From positions 1 through 12,636 of the forward strand of contig DKVC01000110.1 in NCBI GenBank assembly GCA_002490995.1: a stretch of DNA of 12,636 nt, in the 5' to 3' direction. Shown one piece after another: positions 5,186 to 12,548 of the stretch. Every line of letters begins with the position of its first letter. The first letter of the stretch is position 1. Source of the stretch: Lachnospiraceae bacterium UBA7188 (GTDB lineage Bacteria; Bacillota; Clostridia; Lachnospirales; Lachnospiraceae). Made by a program: the position numbers and the translations under genes. The notes below the pieces were generated by a model, which was not told where the DNA came from, made no database searches, and was given only the letters and a program-made list of their open reading frames with translations.

Positions 5186-7836
5186 AAATTGTCATCATCG
5201 GCGGCGTAGCCGGAGGAACGAAGGTGGCCGCCAAGCTGAAACGGGAAAACCCGGGAGACGAAATCGTCATCTACACCAAAGGGAAGGACATTTCCTACGC
5301 AGGCTGCGGGCTCCCCTACTATATTGGCGGAGCCATTGAGACGGAAGGGGAGCTTATCGTGAACACCCCTGCCAAATTCATGGGGCTCACGGGCACCACG
5401 GTACATACACAGAGCGAAGTGGTGGCGGTTGACCACGGGGCGAAAACCATTTCCGTCAGGAGAAGCGGCGAGGGACTGCAGGGAGCAGGAAGCAACGCCG
5501 CAGGAGGACGGGCATCCGGAGCGGGAACTGATGCTGCAGGTTCACAGGAGACGGGAACAGTAACCGTTAGTTATGACAAACTTGTCATTGCCGTAGGAGC
5601 CGAGAGTTCTGTTCCCCCGGTGGAAGGCACGAAGCTTCCGGGCGTATTTACCGTGCGTACACCCCAGGATGCCATTGGCTGCAGAAAATATGCCGAAGAG
5701 CAGAATTGTAAGCGTGCCGTGGTGGTGGGCGGCGGCTTTATCGGCCTGGAGGTGGCTGAAAACCTTATGGCAAAGGGAATTTCCGTCACCGTGATGGATA
5801 TGGCGCCCCAGCTGATGCCCAATATTTTTGATGCGGATATGGCGGATTACGTCCGGCGCAAGCTTCAGGCCAAGGGCATGCGTATCCTTACCGGAACGGC
5901 CCTGCAGACAATCGCAGGTACGGACAGGGTCACCGGCGTACAGACCGGCACAGGTACCTTGCCTGCGGATATGGTAATATTGGCGGCAGGCATCCGTCCC
6001 GCCACAAAATTCCTGGCAGATACAGGGCTTGAGATGGACCGGGGCTGTATCCTCACCGACGAGTACCAGGCTACCAACCTGCCGGACATCTATGCGGTGG
6101 GCGACTGTGCTTTGGTGAAGAACCGTATCACGGGGAAACGCCAGTGGTCCGCCATGGGCTCCACCGCCAACATTGCAGGCCGTGCATTGGCTTTGTCTTT
6201 AAGCGGCGATAAAATGCCCTATCCCGGCGCAATGGGGACAGGTGTGGTGAAGCTGTCTGCGGACTTGAACGCCGCCCGCACGGGACTTACCGAGGAGCAG
6301 GCCAAAGCGGCGGGCTTCCAGGTGCTCTCTGCCCTGGCTATCACCGACGACAAAGCCCATTATTATCCGGATGCGGATATGTTTATCACCAAGCTTATCG
6401 CCGACGCTGACAGCCACAGGCTCCTGGGAATGCAGGTTATCGGCGCGGGAGCGGTGGATAAGATGGCTGACATTGCCGTCACGGGGATTTCCTTCGGGGC
6501 AAAAGCCGAGGATTTCCTGACCCTGGATTTTGCCTACGCGCCGCCTTTTTCCACCGCAATTCATCCTTTTGCGGCAGCCTGCGGCGTACTGGTGAACAAG
6601 ATGACCGGAAGGCTGGAATCCTTTACCCCCGGAGAATACGCGGCAGGTGCAGCGGCAGGATATAAGCTCATAGACGCTCATCCGGCTCCCACTCTGCCCG
6701 GTGGAGAGTGGTTTGATCTGACGAAACCGGAGGAATTTTCGGCAAAATACGGCAAAGAAGAGAAACTTCTTTTAGTCTGCGCCAAGGGCAAGAGAGGATA
6801 CCTGACACAGAATAAGCTGAAAGCGTTAGGATTTACCAATACCCGTGTACTGGAAGGCGGCGCTACGTTTAACGTGATCAAGAGAGCCGTCCCTGCAGGC
6901 GGAAAGCTTCCTCCTGAGGAAATCAAGCGGGTGAAGGGATTGGGATGCCTTCAGGATAAGCGCTACGGCGACGTGTTCAATGTCCGCGTGATCACCAGGA
7001 ACGGCAAAATCACTGCAGACGAACACCGGGCTATCGCGGAAGGGGCGGAGCGCTTCGGCAGCGGGGAGATTACCATGACCACCCGTCTCACCATGGAGAT
7101 TCAGGGTGTGCCTTATGCCAATATCGATCCCCTGATTGCCTTCCTGGCGGAGCATAACCTGGAGACAGGCGGCACGGGCTCTCTGGTGCGTCCTGTGGTT
7201 TCCTGCAAGGGTACCACCTGCCAGTACGGCCTTATCGATACCTTTGGCTTAAGCGAGAAGATTCATGAACGGTTTTACGAAGGCTACCACAATGTGACTT
7301 TGCCCCACAAGTTCAAGATTGCCGTGGGCGGCTGTCCCAACAACTGCGTGAAGCCTGATTTGAACGACCTTGGCATCATCGGCCAGAGAGTGCCCCTGTT
7401 TGACTACTCCAAGTGCAAGGGCTGCAGGATATGCCAGGTGGAGAACGCATGTCCTGTCAAAGTGGCAAAGGTGGAGGACGGGTGCCTGAAGGTGGATACG
7501 GATGCCTGCAACGGCTGCGGGCGATGCAAGGCAAAATGTCCCTTCGGCGTCACCGAGGAGTATATGGACGGCTGCAAGATTTACATCGGCGGCAGATGGG
7601 GCAAGAAAATCGCCAACGGACGTCCCCTGGACAAGATTTTTACCAGCGAGGAAGAGGTCCTGGATACGGTGGAGCGGGCTATTCTGTTCTTCCGGGACGA
7701 GGGAATCACCGGCGAGCGTTTCGCGGATACGGTGAGCCGTCTGGGCTTCGACTATGTGCAGGATAAGCTGCTTCATGCCGAGATCGACAAGTCTGCGGTA
7801 CTGGAGAAAAAGGTAAAAGGCGGGGCTACATGCTGA
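5182..7836 (+). CDS. CoA-disulfide-reductase-like flavoprotein fused to rhodanese, sulfite-reductase-like and ferredoxin domains
   Basis: An 884-residue cytoplasmic redox protein. Residues 1 to about 460 are a CoA-disulfide/NADH-oxidase-type reductase. It has an FAD fingerprint at 4-12, the redox Cys42 in YAGCGLPYY, an NAD(P)-binding GGGFIG near 181, YAVGDCA near 304, and a dimer segment AIHPFAAACG. Residues 500-570 are rhodanese-like with Cys533 in LLVCAKGKRGY. Residues 595-735 are a nitrite/sulfite-reductase-like siroheme/[4Fe-4S] module with C675-x4-C680 and C718-x3-C722. Residues 740-800 hold two ferredoxin clusters, C745/C748/C751/C757 and C776/C779/C782/C786. The order suggests NAD(P)H electrons passing through FAD to persulfide and sulfite or polysulfide chemistry. 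Residues 96-125 are a Gly/Ala-rich insertion. The start at 5182 has GGAAGGAGG 8 nt upstream and overlaps the previous stop by 4 bp. The exact substrate is not determined. Confidence 0.9.
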   Translation: MKIVIIGGVAGGTKVAAKLKRENPGDEIVIYTKGKDISYAGCGLPYYIGGAIETEGELIVNTPAKFMGLTGTTVHTQSEVVAVDHGAKTISVRRSGEGLQGAGSNAAGGRASGAGTDAAGSQETGTVTVSYDKLVIAVGAESSVPPVEGTKLPGVFTVRTPQDAIGCRKYAEEQNCKRAVVVGGGFIGLEVAENLMAKGISVTVMDMAPQLMPNIFDADMADYVRRKLQAKGMRILTGTALQTIAGTDRVTGVQTGTGTLPADMVILAAGIRPATKFLADTGLEMDRGCILTDEYQATNLPDIYAVGDCALVKNRITGKRQWSAMGSTANIAGRALALSLSGDKMPYPGAMGTGVVKLSADLNAARTGLTEEQAKAAGFQVLSALAITDDKAHYYPDADMFITKLIADADSHRLLGMQVIGAGAVDKMADIAVTGISFGAKAEDFLTLDFAYAPPFSTAIHPFAAACGVLVNKMTGRLESFTPGEYAAGAAAGYKLIDAHPAPTLPGGEWFDLTKPEEFSAKYGKEEKLLLVCAKGKRGYLTQNKLKALGFTNTRVLEGGATFNVIKRAVPAGGKLPPEEIKRVKGLGCLQDKRYGDVFNVRVITRNGKITADEHRAIAEGAERFGSGEITMTTRLTMEIQGVPYANIDPLIAFLAEHNLETGGTGSLVRPVVSCKGTTCQYGLIDTFGLSEKIHERFYEGYHNVTLPHKFKIAVGGCPNNCVKPDLNDLGIIGQRVPLFDYSKCKGCRICQVENACPVKVAKVEDGCLKVDTDACNGCGRCKAKCPFGVTEEYMDGCKIYIGGRWGKKIANGRPLDKIFTSEEEVLDTVERAILFFRDEGITGERFADTVSRLGFDYVQDKLLHAEIDKSAVLEKKVKGGATC

Positions 7837-8085
7837 TGGAAGCGGGTTTTATAAATGTTTTGAGCGTGAGTATTTATTGATATGGGACAGGGATGAGGAC
7901 GTCTCTGATTCGGAGGCGTCCCGGCTGTTTTATCCGAAAGCAAGGCTGGCAGGGATTCCTGACCCTGGCCAATGAACCTGGTATCTTTGCCGCGGAGATG
8001 ACGCTGCCGCTGTGAAGGGAAGGATACAATCATCCGGGCAGAATCATCTTAGGAATAATGAATGTGCTAACGAGTATAACAGAAG
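7837..8085. other. Gene-less stretch with short coding-like fragments
   Basis: After the reductase stop there is no complete gene until 8228 on the other strand. Short protein-like fragments appear in shifting plus-strand frames: MEAGFINVLSVSIY then a stop; YLLIWDRDEDVSDSEASRLF in another frame; and GFLTLANEPGIFAAEMTLPL ending with the TGA at about 8013. None has a ribosome binding site except by chance. These could be remnants of a decayed gene or chance reading, and I assign no function. Confidence 0.3.
7897..7933 (+). terminator. Probable intrinsic terminator after the reductase gene
   Basis: GGACGTCTC (7897-7905) pairs with GAGGCGTCC (7913-7921) over 9 bp with one G-U pair and a 7-nt loop. 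A weak T-rich tract, CTGTTTTAT, follows. The T tract starts a few bases after the stem, so efficiency is uncertain. The perfect hairpin at 8086-8119 may act as a backup. Confidence 0.5.
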
Positions 8086-8119
8086 AAAAAGACATATGAC
8101 TGACCGCATATGTCTTTTT
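8086..8119. terminator. Bidirectional intrinsic terminator with a perfect 13-bp stem
   Basis: AAAAAGACATATG (8086-8098) and CATATGTCTTTTT (8107-8119) are perfect inverted repeats around an 8-nt loop. The A-run and T-run at the two ends give a U-tract in either direction. It can end both the long plus-strand cluster and the minus-strand repressor gene that stops at 8228. Confidence 0.85.
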
Positions 8120-8227
8120 GATGACGTGCCGTCGTTTCGGACAGCCATTGGAGAGTTCCGGCAGAGGCAGACAGAGTGTTCTGCCCTGGTGAAGGAAGTG
8201 AAAAATCCAGTTGTGTATTTGAAGCAG

Positions 8228-8425
8228 CTATTTTGTCCGCCGGTTCTCTTCCAGCCAGTCCGATGGAATCTTTTCTATCTTCTTTTCAAATTCAGAAACA
8301 TGTTTTCTGATCAGACTGTCCAGCTCCCGATTGGCGGAACGGGCGTTATATTCTGCTACATAATGGAATTTCAGCAGTAATTCCGGGTCGGTTCTTAATG
8401 TAAATTTCGCTGTTTTTGAACGCAT
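8228..8425 (-). CDS. Arc-like ribbon-helix-helix DNA-binding protein, solitary
   Basis: A 65-residue protein with the Arc/MetJ ribbon-helix-helix layout. A short strand KFTLRTD comes first, then helix A (PELLLKFHYVAEYN), a turn RSAN, helix B (RELDSLIRKHVSEFEK), and a charged tail. Such proteins bind DNA as dimers through the N-terminal strands and often act as autorepressors or antitoxins. The start at 8425 is preferred over the ATG at 8443 because an AAGGAG lies 7 nt upstream of it. No toxin gene follows: the next 110 bp hold no open frame and then a terminator. It is therefore an orphan regulator rather than half of an obvious toxin-antitoxin pair. The promoter region carries operator-like repeats that fit autoregulation. 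Confidence 0.85.
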   Translation of the reverse strand: MRSKTAKFTLRTDPELLLKFHYVAEYNARSANRELDSLIRKHVSEFEKKIEKIPSDWLEENRRTK

Positions 8426-8486
8426 ATGCCATCTCCTTGTCATTTATTGACGTGACAGCCTTTGGAAGACTGTTCCGAGTGACTTT

Positions 8487-8528
8487 ATTATAGTGTCATA
8501 ATGACGGCAGAATATTCATGTGACGGCA
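8487..8528 (-). promoter_or_regulatory. Promoter with operator-like repeats for the ribbon-helix-helix gene
   Basis: A consensus minus-strand TATAAT lies at 8487-8492. The expected -35 region has no good hexamer. It is covered instead by an 11-bp palindrome GTCATAATGAC (8495-8505) and two direct copies of TGACGGCA (8502-8509 and 8521-8528), 19 bp apart. Ribbon-helix-helix repressors commonly bind tandem short sites placed like this, so autorepression is likely. Confidence 0.6.
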
Positions 8529-8571
8529 CAATAATTATGCACAATTATCCGGGTATGTTTTCCAAAAAGAC

Positions 8572-8600
8572 TTGACGAAACCGGGAGTATCTGGTATATT
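8572..8600 (+). promoter_or_regulatory. Plus-strand promoter in a gene-less region
   Basis: TTGACG (8572-8577) and TATATT (8595-8600) are separated by 17 bp, giving a start near 8607. No protein gene of normal size follows on this strand before the antisense end of typA, so the product may be a small RNA or a very short peptide. Confidence 0.65.
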
Positions 8601-8606
8601 TATCTT

Positions 8607-8790
8607 GTTCAAAGGGTGTTGTAGTCAGAAAATCTTTACTTCTTGGGCTGAACTGCTGTCTGGTTCGTTATCGAGAGTTATTCCAATAGAAGGGCATTTG
8701 GAAAAGGGGATTTTTTAGATGAGAGGTTGGTTTGGAATATGAGAACAGAGTAAGGGGGATTTTTCAGTATATAAAAAGTATTAATATATG
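8607..8790 (+). ncRNA. Candidate small RNA transcript, class unknown
   Basis: About 180-200 nt lie between the plus-strand promoter and the hairpin at 8795-8812, which could end the transcript. The region has no reading frame longer than a few codons. Very short ones start at an ATG near 8719 (MRGWFGI, then stop) after a purine run. The sequence matches no RNA family I can recall by eye, and I found no long closing stem like that of 6S RNA. Confidence 0.3.
8704..8768. repeat. Imperfect direct repeat of a purine/T-rich element
   Basis: AAGGGGATTTTTTAG (8704-8718) recurs as AAGGGGGATTTTTCAG (8752-8767), 48 bp apart. A third partial copy, AAAAGGGGAG, begins at 8791 inside the typA terminator. 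The purine blocks look like ribosome binding sites, but no real gene follows. Confidence 0.4.
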
Positions 8791-8812
8791 AAAAGGGGAG
8801 AAAGCTCTCCCC
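8788..8812 (-). terminator. Intrinsic terminator of typA
   Basis: GGGGAGA (8795-8801) and TCTCCCC (8806-8812) form a perfect 7-bp stem with a 4-nt loop. On the minus strand it is followed by TTTTCAT, about 48 nt after the typA stop. The plus-strand side has T-rich sequence further on, so it could also stop the candidate plus-strand RNA. Confidence 0.75.
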
Positions 8813-8859
8813 GTACAATTTGTTCTTTTTCAGTTAAACATGTTGTTATATGCCATATT

Positions 8860-10692
8860 TTATTTTCGCATGGCAGCTCGTTTCCGCATGGTGGGATCCA
8901 GAATTTTCTTGCGGATCCGCAGACTGGCGGGGGTGACTTCCAGAAGCTCATCTGTGTCAATAAAGTCCAGGGCCTGTTCCATGGAGAGGATTTTGGGCGG
9001 CACAAGGCGCAGTGCCTCGTCTGAACCGGAAGCACGGGTATTGGTCAGCTGCTTTTTCTTACATACATTTACCTCGATATCCTCGCCTCTGCCGGTCTGA
9101 CCGACTACCATTCCAGCGTACACTTTTTCGCCGGGACCGATGAACAGAGTACCCCTCTCCTGGGCATTAAACAGGCCGTAGGTAATGGCTTCGCCTGCTT
9201 CAAAGGCGATCAGGGAGCCCTGTCTTCTGTACTGGATGTCTCCCTTGTAGGGTGCATAGCCGTCGAAGATGGTATTCAGGATGCCGTTTCCCTTGGTATC
9301 CGTCAGAAAATCGCCCCGATAACCGATGAGACCTCTGGAAGGGATGGAGAATTCCAGGCGGGTGTAGGTGCCGCCGGAGATGCTTCCCATATTGCGCAGT
9401 TCACCTTTACGCTGGCCCAATTTTTCAATGACTACACCGGCGAATTCATTTGGCACATCGATGTAAGCCAGTTCCATGGGCTCGGTACGTTTGCCGTTTT
9501 CATCAGTGTGGTAGAGCACTTCTGCCTTACTGACTGCGAATTCATAGCCCTCCCGGCGCATGGTTTCTATCAGGACGGAGAGATGCAGCTCACCTCGGCC
9601 GGAGACCTTGAAGCATTCGGTGGTATCCGTTTCCTCCACCCGCAGGGAGACATCGGTGTTCAATTCCCGGAAGAGCCTGTCGCGGATATGGCGGCTGGTG
9701 ACGTATTTACCTTCCAGCCCGGCGAGAGGAGAGTCATTTACCATGAACTGCATGGCGATGGTAGGCTCACTGATTTTCTGGAAAGGTATGGGGAGGACTG
9801 CATCCGGGGAACAGAGCGTATCTCCGATATGGATATCCGATATCCCGGAGATGGCTACGATGGAGCCGATACCGGCCTCCCTTACTTCCACTTTATTCAA
9901 GCCGTCGAATTCATACAGCTTGCTGACCTTTACCCTAACCTGTTTATCCGGGTCATGGTGATTGCAGATGACCACCTCCTGGTTGACCCGTATGGTTCCA
10001 TTGTCCACCTTGCCGATGCCGATTCGCCCCACATATTCGTTGTAGTCGATGGTGCTGATGAGTACCTGGGTACCGGCTTCACTGTCCCCTTCGGGGGCGG
10101 GAATATAATTCAGGATGGTTTCAAACAGCGGTTCCATGCTTACGCCGGGGGCAGAGGAATCCGCAGAAGCAACGCCTGCCTTGGCGGAAGCGTAGATAAA
10201 AGGACAGTCCAGCTGGGAGTCGTCCGCGTCCAGCTCCAGGAACAGCTCCAGCACTTCATCTACGACTTCGTCAGGCCTTGCTTCGGGACGGTCAATCTTG
10301 TTGACGCATACGATGACGGGGAGTTTCAGCTCCAGGGCCTTGCGGAGCACGAATTTGGTCTGAGGCATGGGCCCTTCAAAGGCATCTACTACCAGGATGA
10401 CACCGTTTACCATTTTCAGCACCCGTTCCACTTCACCACCGAAATCGGCATGGCCAGGAGTGTCTACGATATTGATTTTGGTGTTTTTATACATGACGGC
10501 AGTGTTTTTGGACAGGATGGTAATTCCCCGCTCCCGCTCAATGTCATTGGAGTCCATGATACGTTCCGCCACTGCCTGTCCCTCACGGAATACGCCGCTT
10601 TGCTTTAACAGCTCATCCACCAGGGTTGTTTTGCCATGGTCAACGTGGGCAATAATGGCTACATTCCTTACATCTTCTCTTTTTTGCTTCAT
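8860..10692 (-). CDS. typA: Ribosome-associated translational GTPase TypA/BipA
   Basis: A 610-residue translation-factor GTPase of normal family length. G1 is [10 protein letters not shown] at 15-24, the switch region contains [12 protein letters not shown]3 is DTPGHADF near 77-84 and G4 is NKID near 131. Elongation-factor domains II, III and V follow. The TypA-specific C-terminal region is present ([16 protein letters not shown], then [19 protein letters not shown]). BipA binds the ribosome and supports 50S assembly and translation under stress and at low temperature. The start at 10692 has a GAGG 9 nt upstream. It is a single-gene unit with its own promoter about 250 nt upstream, an unusually long leader with strong inverted repeats, and an intrinsic terminator. 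The long plus-strand frames over this gene are antisense shadows. Confidence 0.98.
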   Translation of the reverse strand: MKQKREDVRNVAIIAHVDHGKTTLVDELLKQSGVFREGQAVAERIMDSNDIERERGITILSKNTAVMYKNTKINIVDTPGHADFGGEVERVLKMVNGVILVVDAFEGPMPQTKFVLRKALELKLPVIVCVNKIDRPEARPDEVVDEVLELFLELDADDSQLDCPFIYASAKAGVASADSSAPGVSMEPLFETILNYIPAPEGDSEAGTQVLISTIDYNEYVGRIGIGKVDNGTIRVNQEVVICNHHDPDKQVRVKVSKLYEFDGLNKVEVREAGIGSIVAISGISDIHIGDTLCSPDAVLPIPFQKISEPTIAMQFMVNDSPLAGLEGKYVTSRHIRDRLFRELNTDVSLRVEETDTTECFKVSGRGELHLSVLIETMRREGYEFAVSKAEVLYHTDENGKRTEPMELAYIDVPNEFAGVVIEKLGQRKGELRNMGSISGGTYTRLEFSIPSRGLIGYRGDFLTDTKGNGILNTIFDGYAPYKGDIQYRRQGSLIAFEAGEAITYGLFNAQERGTLFIGPGEKVYAGMVVGQTGRGEDIEVNVCKKKQLTNTRASGSDEALRLVPPKILSMEQALDFIDTDELLEVTPASLRIRKKILDPTMRKRAAMRK

Positions 10693-10742
10693 AAAATTTA
10701 ACCTCGTTTCTGTATTCCGGTATGCGTCCGGTTAAGCCCAAT

Positions 10743-10832
10743 CCCGCAGGGGTTTTGATTTGTAGTCACGATCGCAACTGCCTTCCGGTGGAAAGGTGTA
10801 ACGAGCATGACCGTTTGCTCCCCTGCTGCGGG
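10743..10832 (-). promoter_or_regulatory. Structured leader RNA candidate upstream of typA
   Basis: In the minus-strand transcript CCCGCAGCAGGGG (10820-10832) can pair over 10 bp with CCCCTGCGGG (10743-10752), leaving a 3-nt bulge. This closes a 90-nt domain that ends about 50 nt before the typA start. Inside are a hairpin GAGCA/TGCTC (10803-10807 and 10816-10820) and a hairpin CCTTTCC-ACC-GGAAGG (10781-10796). This is multi-branched, riboswitch-like architecture. I do not recognise a known class, and there is no U-tract after the closing stem, so translational rather than transcriptional control would be expected. Confidence 0.45.
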
Positions 10833-10881
10833 AAGAACAAAATAACGTCAAAACAAATAAAACAATGCGTTATTTTAAAAA

Positions 10882-10909
10882 ATGTCGATAATTGCTCATT
10901 CATGTCGAT
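10882..10909. repeat. Direct repeat ATGTCGAT in the typA leader
   Basis: ATGTCGAT occurs at 10882-10889 and again at 10902-10909, exactly 20 bp apart. It lies just downstream of the predicted typA transcription start, so it could be a pair of regulator half-sites on one face of the helix. Confidence 0.4.
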
Positions 10910-10940
10910 GAAATGTTTTTGCTGAAATTCAAACTGTTAT

Positions 10941-10969
10941 AGTATAGCACTATTTCCTGTCAGGTGCAA
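10941..10969 (-). promoter_or_regulatory. Sigma-70-type promoter of typA
   Basis: On the minus strand TTGCAC (10964-10969) and TATACT (10941-10946) are 17 bp apart, giving a start near 10934 and a leader of about 240 nt before the typA ATG at 10692. Confidence 0.75.
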
Positions 10970-11007
10970 GTTTTATTGAAATTACAGGGCTGTTTTTTAC
11001 AGTTTAC

Positions 11008-11029
11008 CATTTTCATTCAAATGGAAATG
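11008..11029. promoter_or_regulatory. Near-perfect inverted repeat between typA and the SSB-like gene
   Basis: CATTTTCATT and AATGGAAATG form a 22-bp inverted repeat with one mismatch and a 2-bp centre. Such a tight palindrome is more like an operator than a terminator. It sits upstream of the typA promoter and about 185 bp before the SSB-like start. The rest of 10970-11213 is AT-rich. I see no gene there and no clear promoter for the SSB-like gene. Confidence 0.4.
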
Positions 11030-11213
11030 AATACATATTCGGCGGATTTGTCGAAGTTCGCGATGAGAAATTGTACTAAAAATGCGATTTCTATTGTATA
11101 AATAGTAATATCATCCGAAAAGAATAATATCATAAGTATGTCTTGAAATGTGATAAACTATTCTTCAGGGGGTGTTACCGGAAAAAGTCTTAGAACAAGA
11201 AGGGAGAACGTCA

Positions 11214-11855
11214 ATGACAGATAAGGTAATTGAAAACAATCAGGTAACGGTTATGGGGGAAATTGTCAGCGGGTTCAGCTACAGCCATGAGATTTTCGGG
11301 GAGGGCTTCTACATGATGGATGTCAGGTGCAAGAGGCTCAGCGAAAGCTATGATATGATTCCTGTCATGGTATCGGAGCGGCTGATGGATGTAAGTGCGG
11401 ATTATACGGGAGAACTGATCTGCGTGAACGGCCAGTTCCGTTCTTACAACCGTCATGAGGAGCGCAAGAACAGACTGGTGCTTTCCGTATTTGCCAGGGA
11501 GGTCAGCTTTATGGATGAGATGGAGGAAAGCTCCAGGACAAACCAGATTTTTCTGGACGGCTATATCTGCAAGGAGCCGATCTACAGAAAGACACCTCTG
11601 GGAAGGGAAATTGCAGATCTGCTGCTGGCCGTTAACCGCCCTTATGGGAAGTCCGATTACATACCATGTATCTGTTGGGGGAGAAATGCCCGCTATGCCA
11701 ACAATTTTAAGGTGGGAGAACGCTGCGCCGTCTGGGGCAGGATACAGAGCAGGGAGTACATGAAGAAGCTGGACGAGGAAAATGTGGAGAGAAGGGTGGC
11801 CTTTGAGGTATCTGTCAGCAAGCTGGAGCTGGTAGAGGATATAAAAGCATTTTAA
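11214..11855 (+). CDS. Single-stranded-DNA-binding-protein-like protein with two OB folds
   Basis: A 213-residue protein with two tandem OB-fold halves. Residues 10-100 (VTVMGEIVSGF, then GELICVNGQFRSYNR, then LSVFAREV) show the first barrel pattern. Residues 110-207 show a clearer SSB-like one (IFLDGYICKEP, TPLGREIADLLLAVNRPYG, YIPCICWGRNA, GERCAVWGRIQSREY). Bacterial SSB usually has one OB fold and an acidic tail ending DIPF. Here the tail is short and ends VEDIKAF, only a faint echo. It probably binds single-stranded DNA but is unlikely to be the main replication SSB. The ATG at 11214 was chosen for the GGGAG about 8 nt upstream; an earlier GTG at 11172 is less likely. It stands between typA (divergent) and a separately promoted adenosyltransferase. 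Confidence 0.82.
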   Translation: MTDKVIENNQVTVMGEIVSGFSYSHEIFGEGFYMMDVRCKRLSESYDMIPVMVSERLMDVSADYTGELICVNGQFRSYNRHEERKNRLVLSVFAREVSFMDEMEESSRTNQIFLDGYICKEPIYRKTPLGREIADLLLAVNRPYGKSDYIPCICWGRNARYANNFKVGERCAVWGRIQSREYMKKLDEENVERRVAFEVSVSKLELVEDIKAF

Positions 11856-11858
11856 TAT

Positions 11859-11887
11859 TTGCCAAATTTCGGAAAATGTGGTATCCT
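11859..11887 (+). promoter_or_regulatory. Promoter of the corrinoid adenosyltransferase gene
   Basis: TTGCCA (11859-11864) and TATCCT (11882-11887) are 17 bp apart, immediately after the stop of the SSB-like gene. Transcription would begin near 11894, leaving a leader of about 90 nt. No cobalamin riboswitch is visible in it. Confidence 0.6.
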
Positions 11888-11981
11888 GTGTGTATGGTTT
11901 TGTGTTGACCTGCTTTTGGCGGCCATACTGTCCCAGGCTGCGGAAGGCAGCATTATCTTTGGGAATGAAATGAGGTGCGGT

Positions 11982-12479
11982 ATGGCGAAAGGATTGGTGT
12001 ATATATACGCGGGAGACGGACGGGGAAAATCTCCTGCGGCTCTTGGACGGGCCCTGCAGGCTGCGATGGAAGGCAAAAACGTGGTTATTATCCAGTTTTT
12101 AAAAGGAAGCGGTTCCAGAAATTCCGACTTCCTGCGCAGGATGGAGCCGGAGATCAAGCTGTTTACCTTTGAGAAATCTGACGAAAATTATGAGAATCTT
12201 TCGGAAGAGAAGAAGAGGGAAGAGATTGCCAATATTAAAAACGGGATGAATTTTGCCCGGAAAGTCCTGGCTACCAGAGAGTGTGACCTGCTGATTCTGG
12301 ATGAAATGCTCAAGCTGACGGATAAGGGAATCGTACCTGTGGAAGAGCTGAAAGCCATGCTGGAATGCCGTGAGGATACAGATATTATCCTCACGGGGGT
12401 AAGGCTCAGCGATGACATCTGTATCCTGGCGGATGAGGTCTCCAAAATTGAGACGGTTAAATTCAAGGTTTGGAAATAA
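11982..12479 (+). CDS. CobA/BtuR-like corrinoid adenosyltransferase
   Basis: A 165-residue P-loop protein of the CobA/CobO/BtuR family, which uses ATP to adenosylate cob(I)alamin or cob(I)yrinate diamide and so makes coenzyme B12. The P-loop is GDGRGKSP at 11-18, followed by AALGRALQAA and VVIIQFLKGS. The Walker-B-like strand is LLILDEM with D107 and E108. The end DIILTGVRLSDD with ILADEVSKIETVKF matches the family's C-terminal region. The usual P-loop reads GxGKGKTTAALG, so Ser-Pro in place of Thr-Thr is a divergence, and the protein is shorter than the common 175-200 residues. The start at 11982 has a GAGG about 7 nt upstream; the frame reaches back to 11859 but that part is promoter sequence. 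It could feed B12-dependent enzymes, including those of a microcompartment, though no physical link is seen. Confidence 0.85.
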   Translation: MAKGLVYIYAGDGRGKSPAALGRALQAAMEGKNVVIIQFLKGSGSRNSDFLRRMEPEIKLFTFEKSDENYENLSEEKKREEIANIKNGMNFARKVLATRECDLLILDEMLKLTDKGIVPVEELKAMLECREDTDIILTGVRLSDDICILADEVSKIETVKFKVWK

Positions 12480-12484
12480 ATCCG

Positions 12485-12513
12485 TTGACAGTATTCCTGT
12501 AAGATGTTATGAT
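12485..12513 (+). promoter_or_regulatory. Strong sigma-70-type promoter near the window edge
   Basis: A perfect TTGACA (12485-12490) and TATGAT (12508-12513) are 17 bp apart. The start would be near 12520, just before a GAGGAG ribosome binding site and a long inverted repeat. Confidence 0.8.
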
Positions 12514-12548
12514 TTTATCATATACATAATGTTGAGGAGAGTAAGGAA

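Noticed and set aside
8012..8380. A 122-codon plus-strand frame downstream of the reductase
   Set aside because: It runs through a perfect terminator hairpin and lies antisense to the ribbon-helix-helix gene, which has a clear fold and ribosome binding site.
8607..8790. 6S RNA or SRP RNA
   Set aside because: I found no long closing stem with a central bubble and no SRP core motif in this stretch.
9508..10608. A 366-codon plus-strand open frame opposite typA
   Set aside because: It is fully antisense to a highly conserved GTPase gene, and its translation has no recognisable domain. Long mirror frames are expected opposite biased coding sequence.
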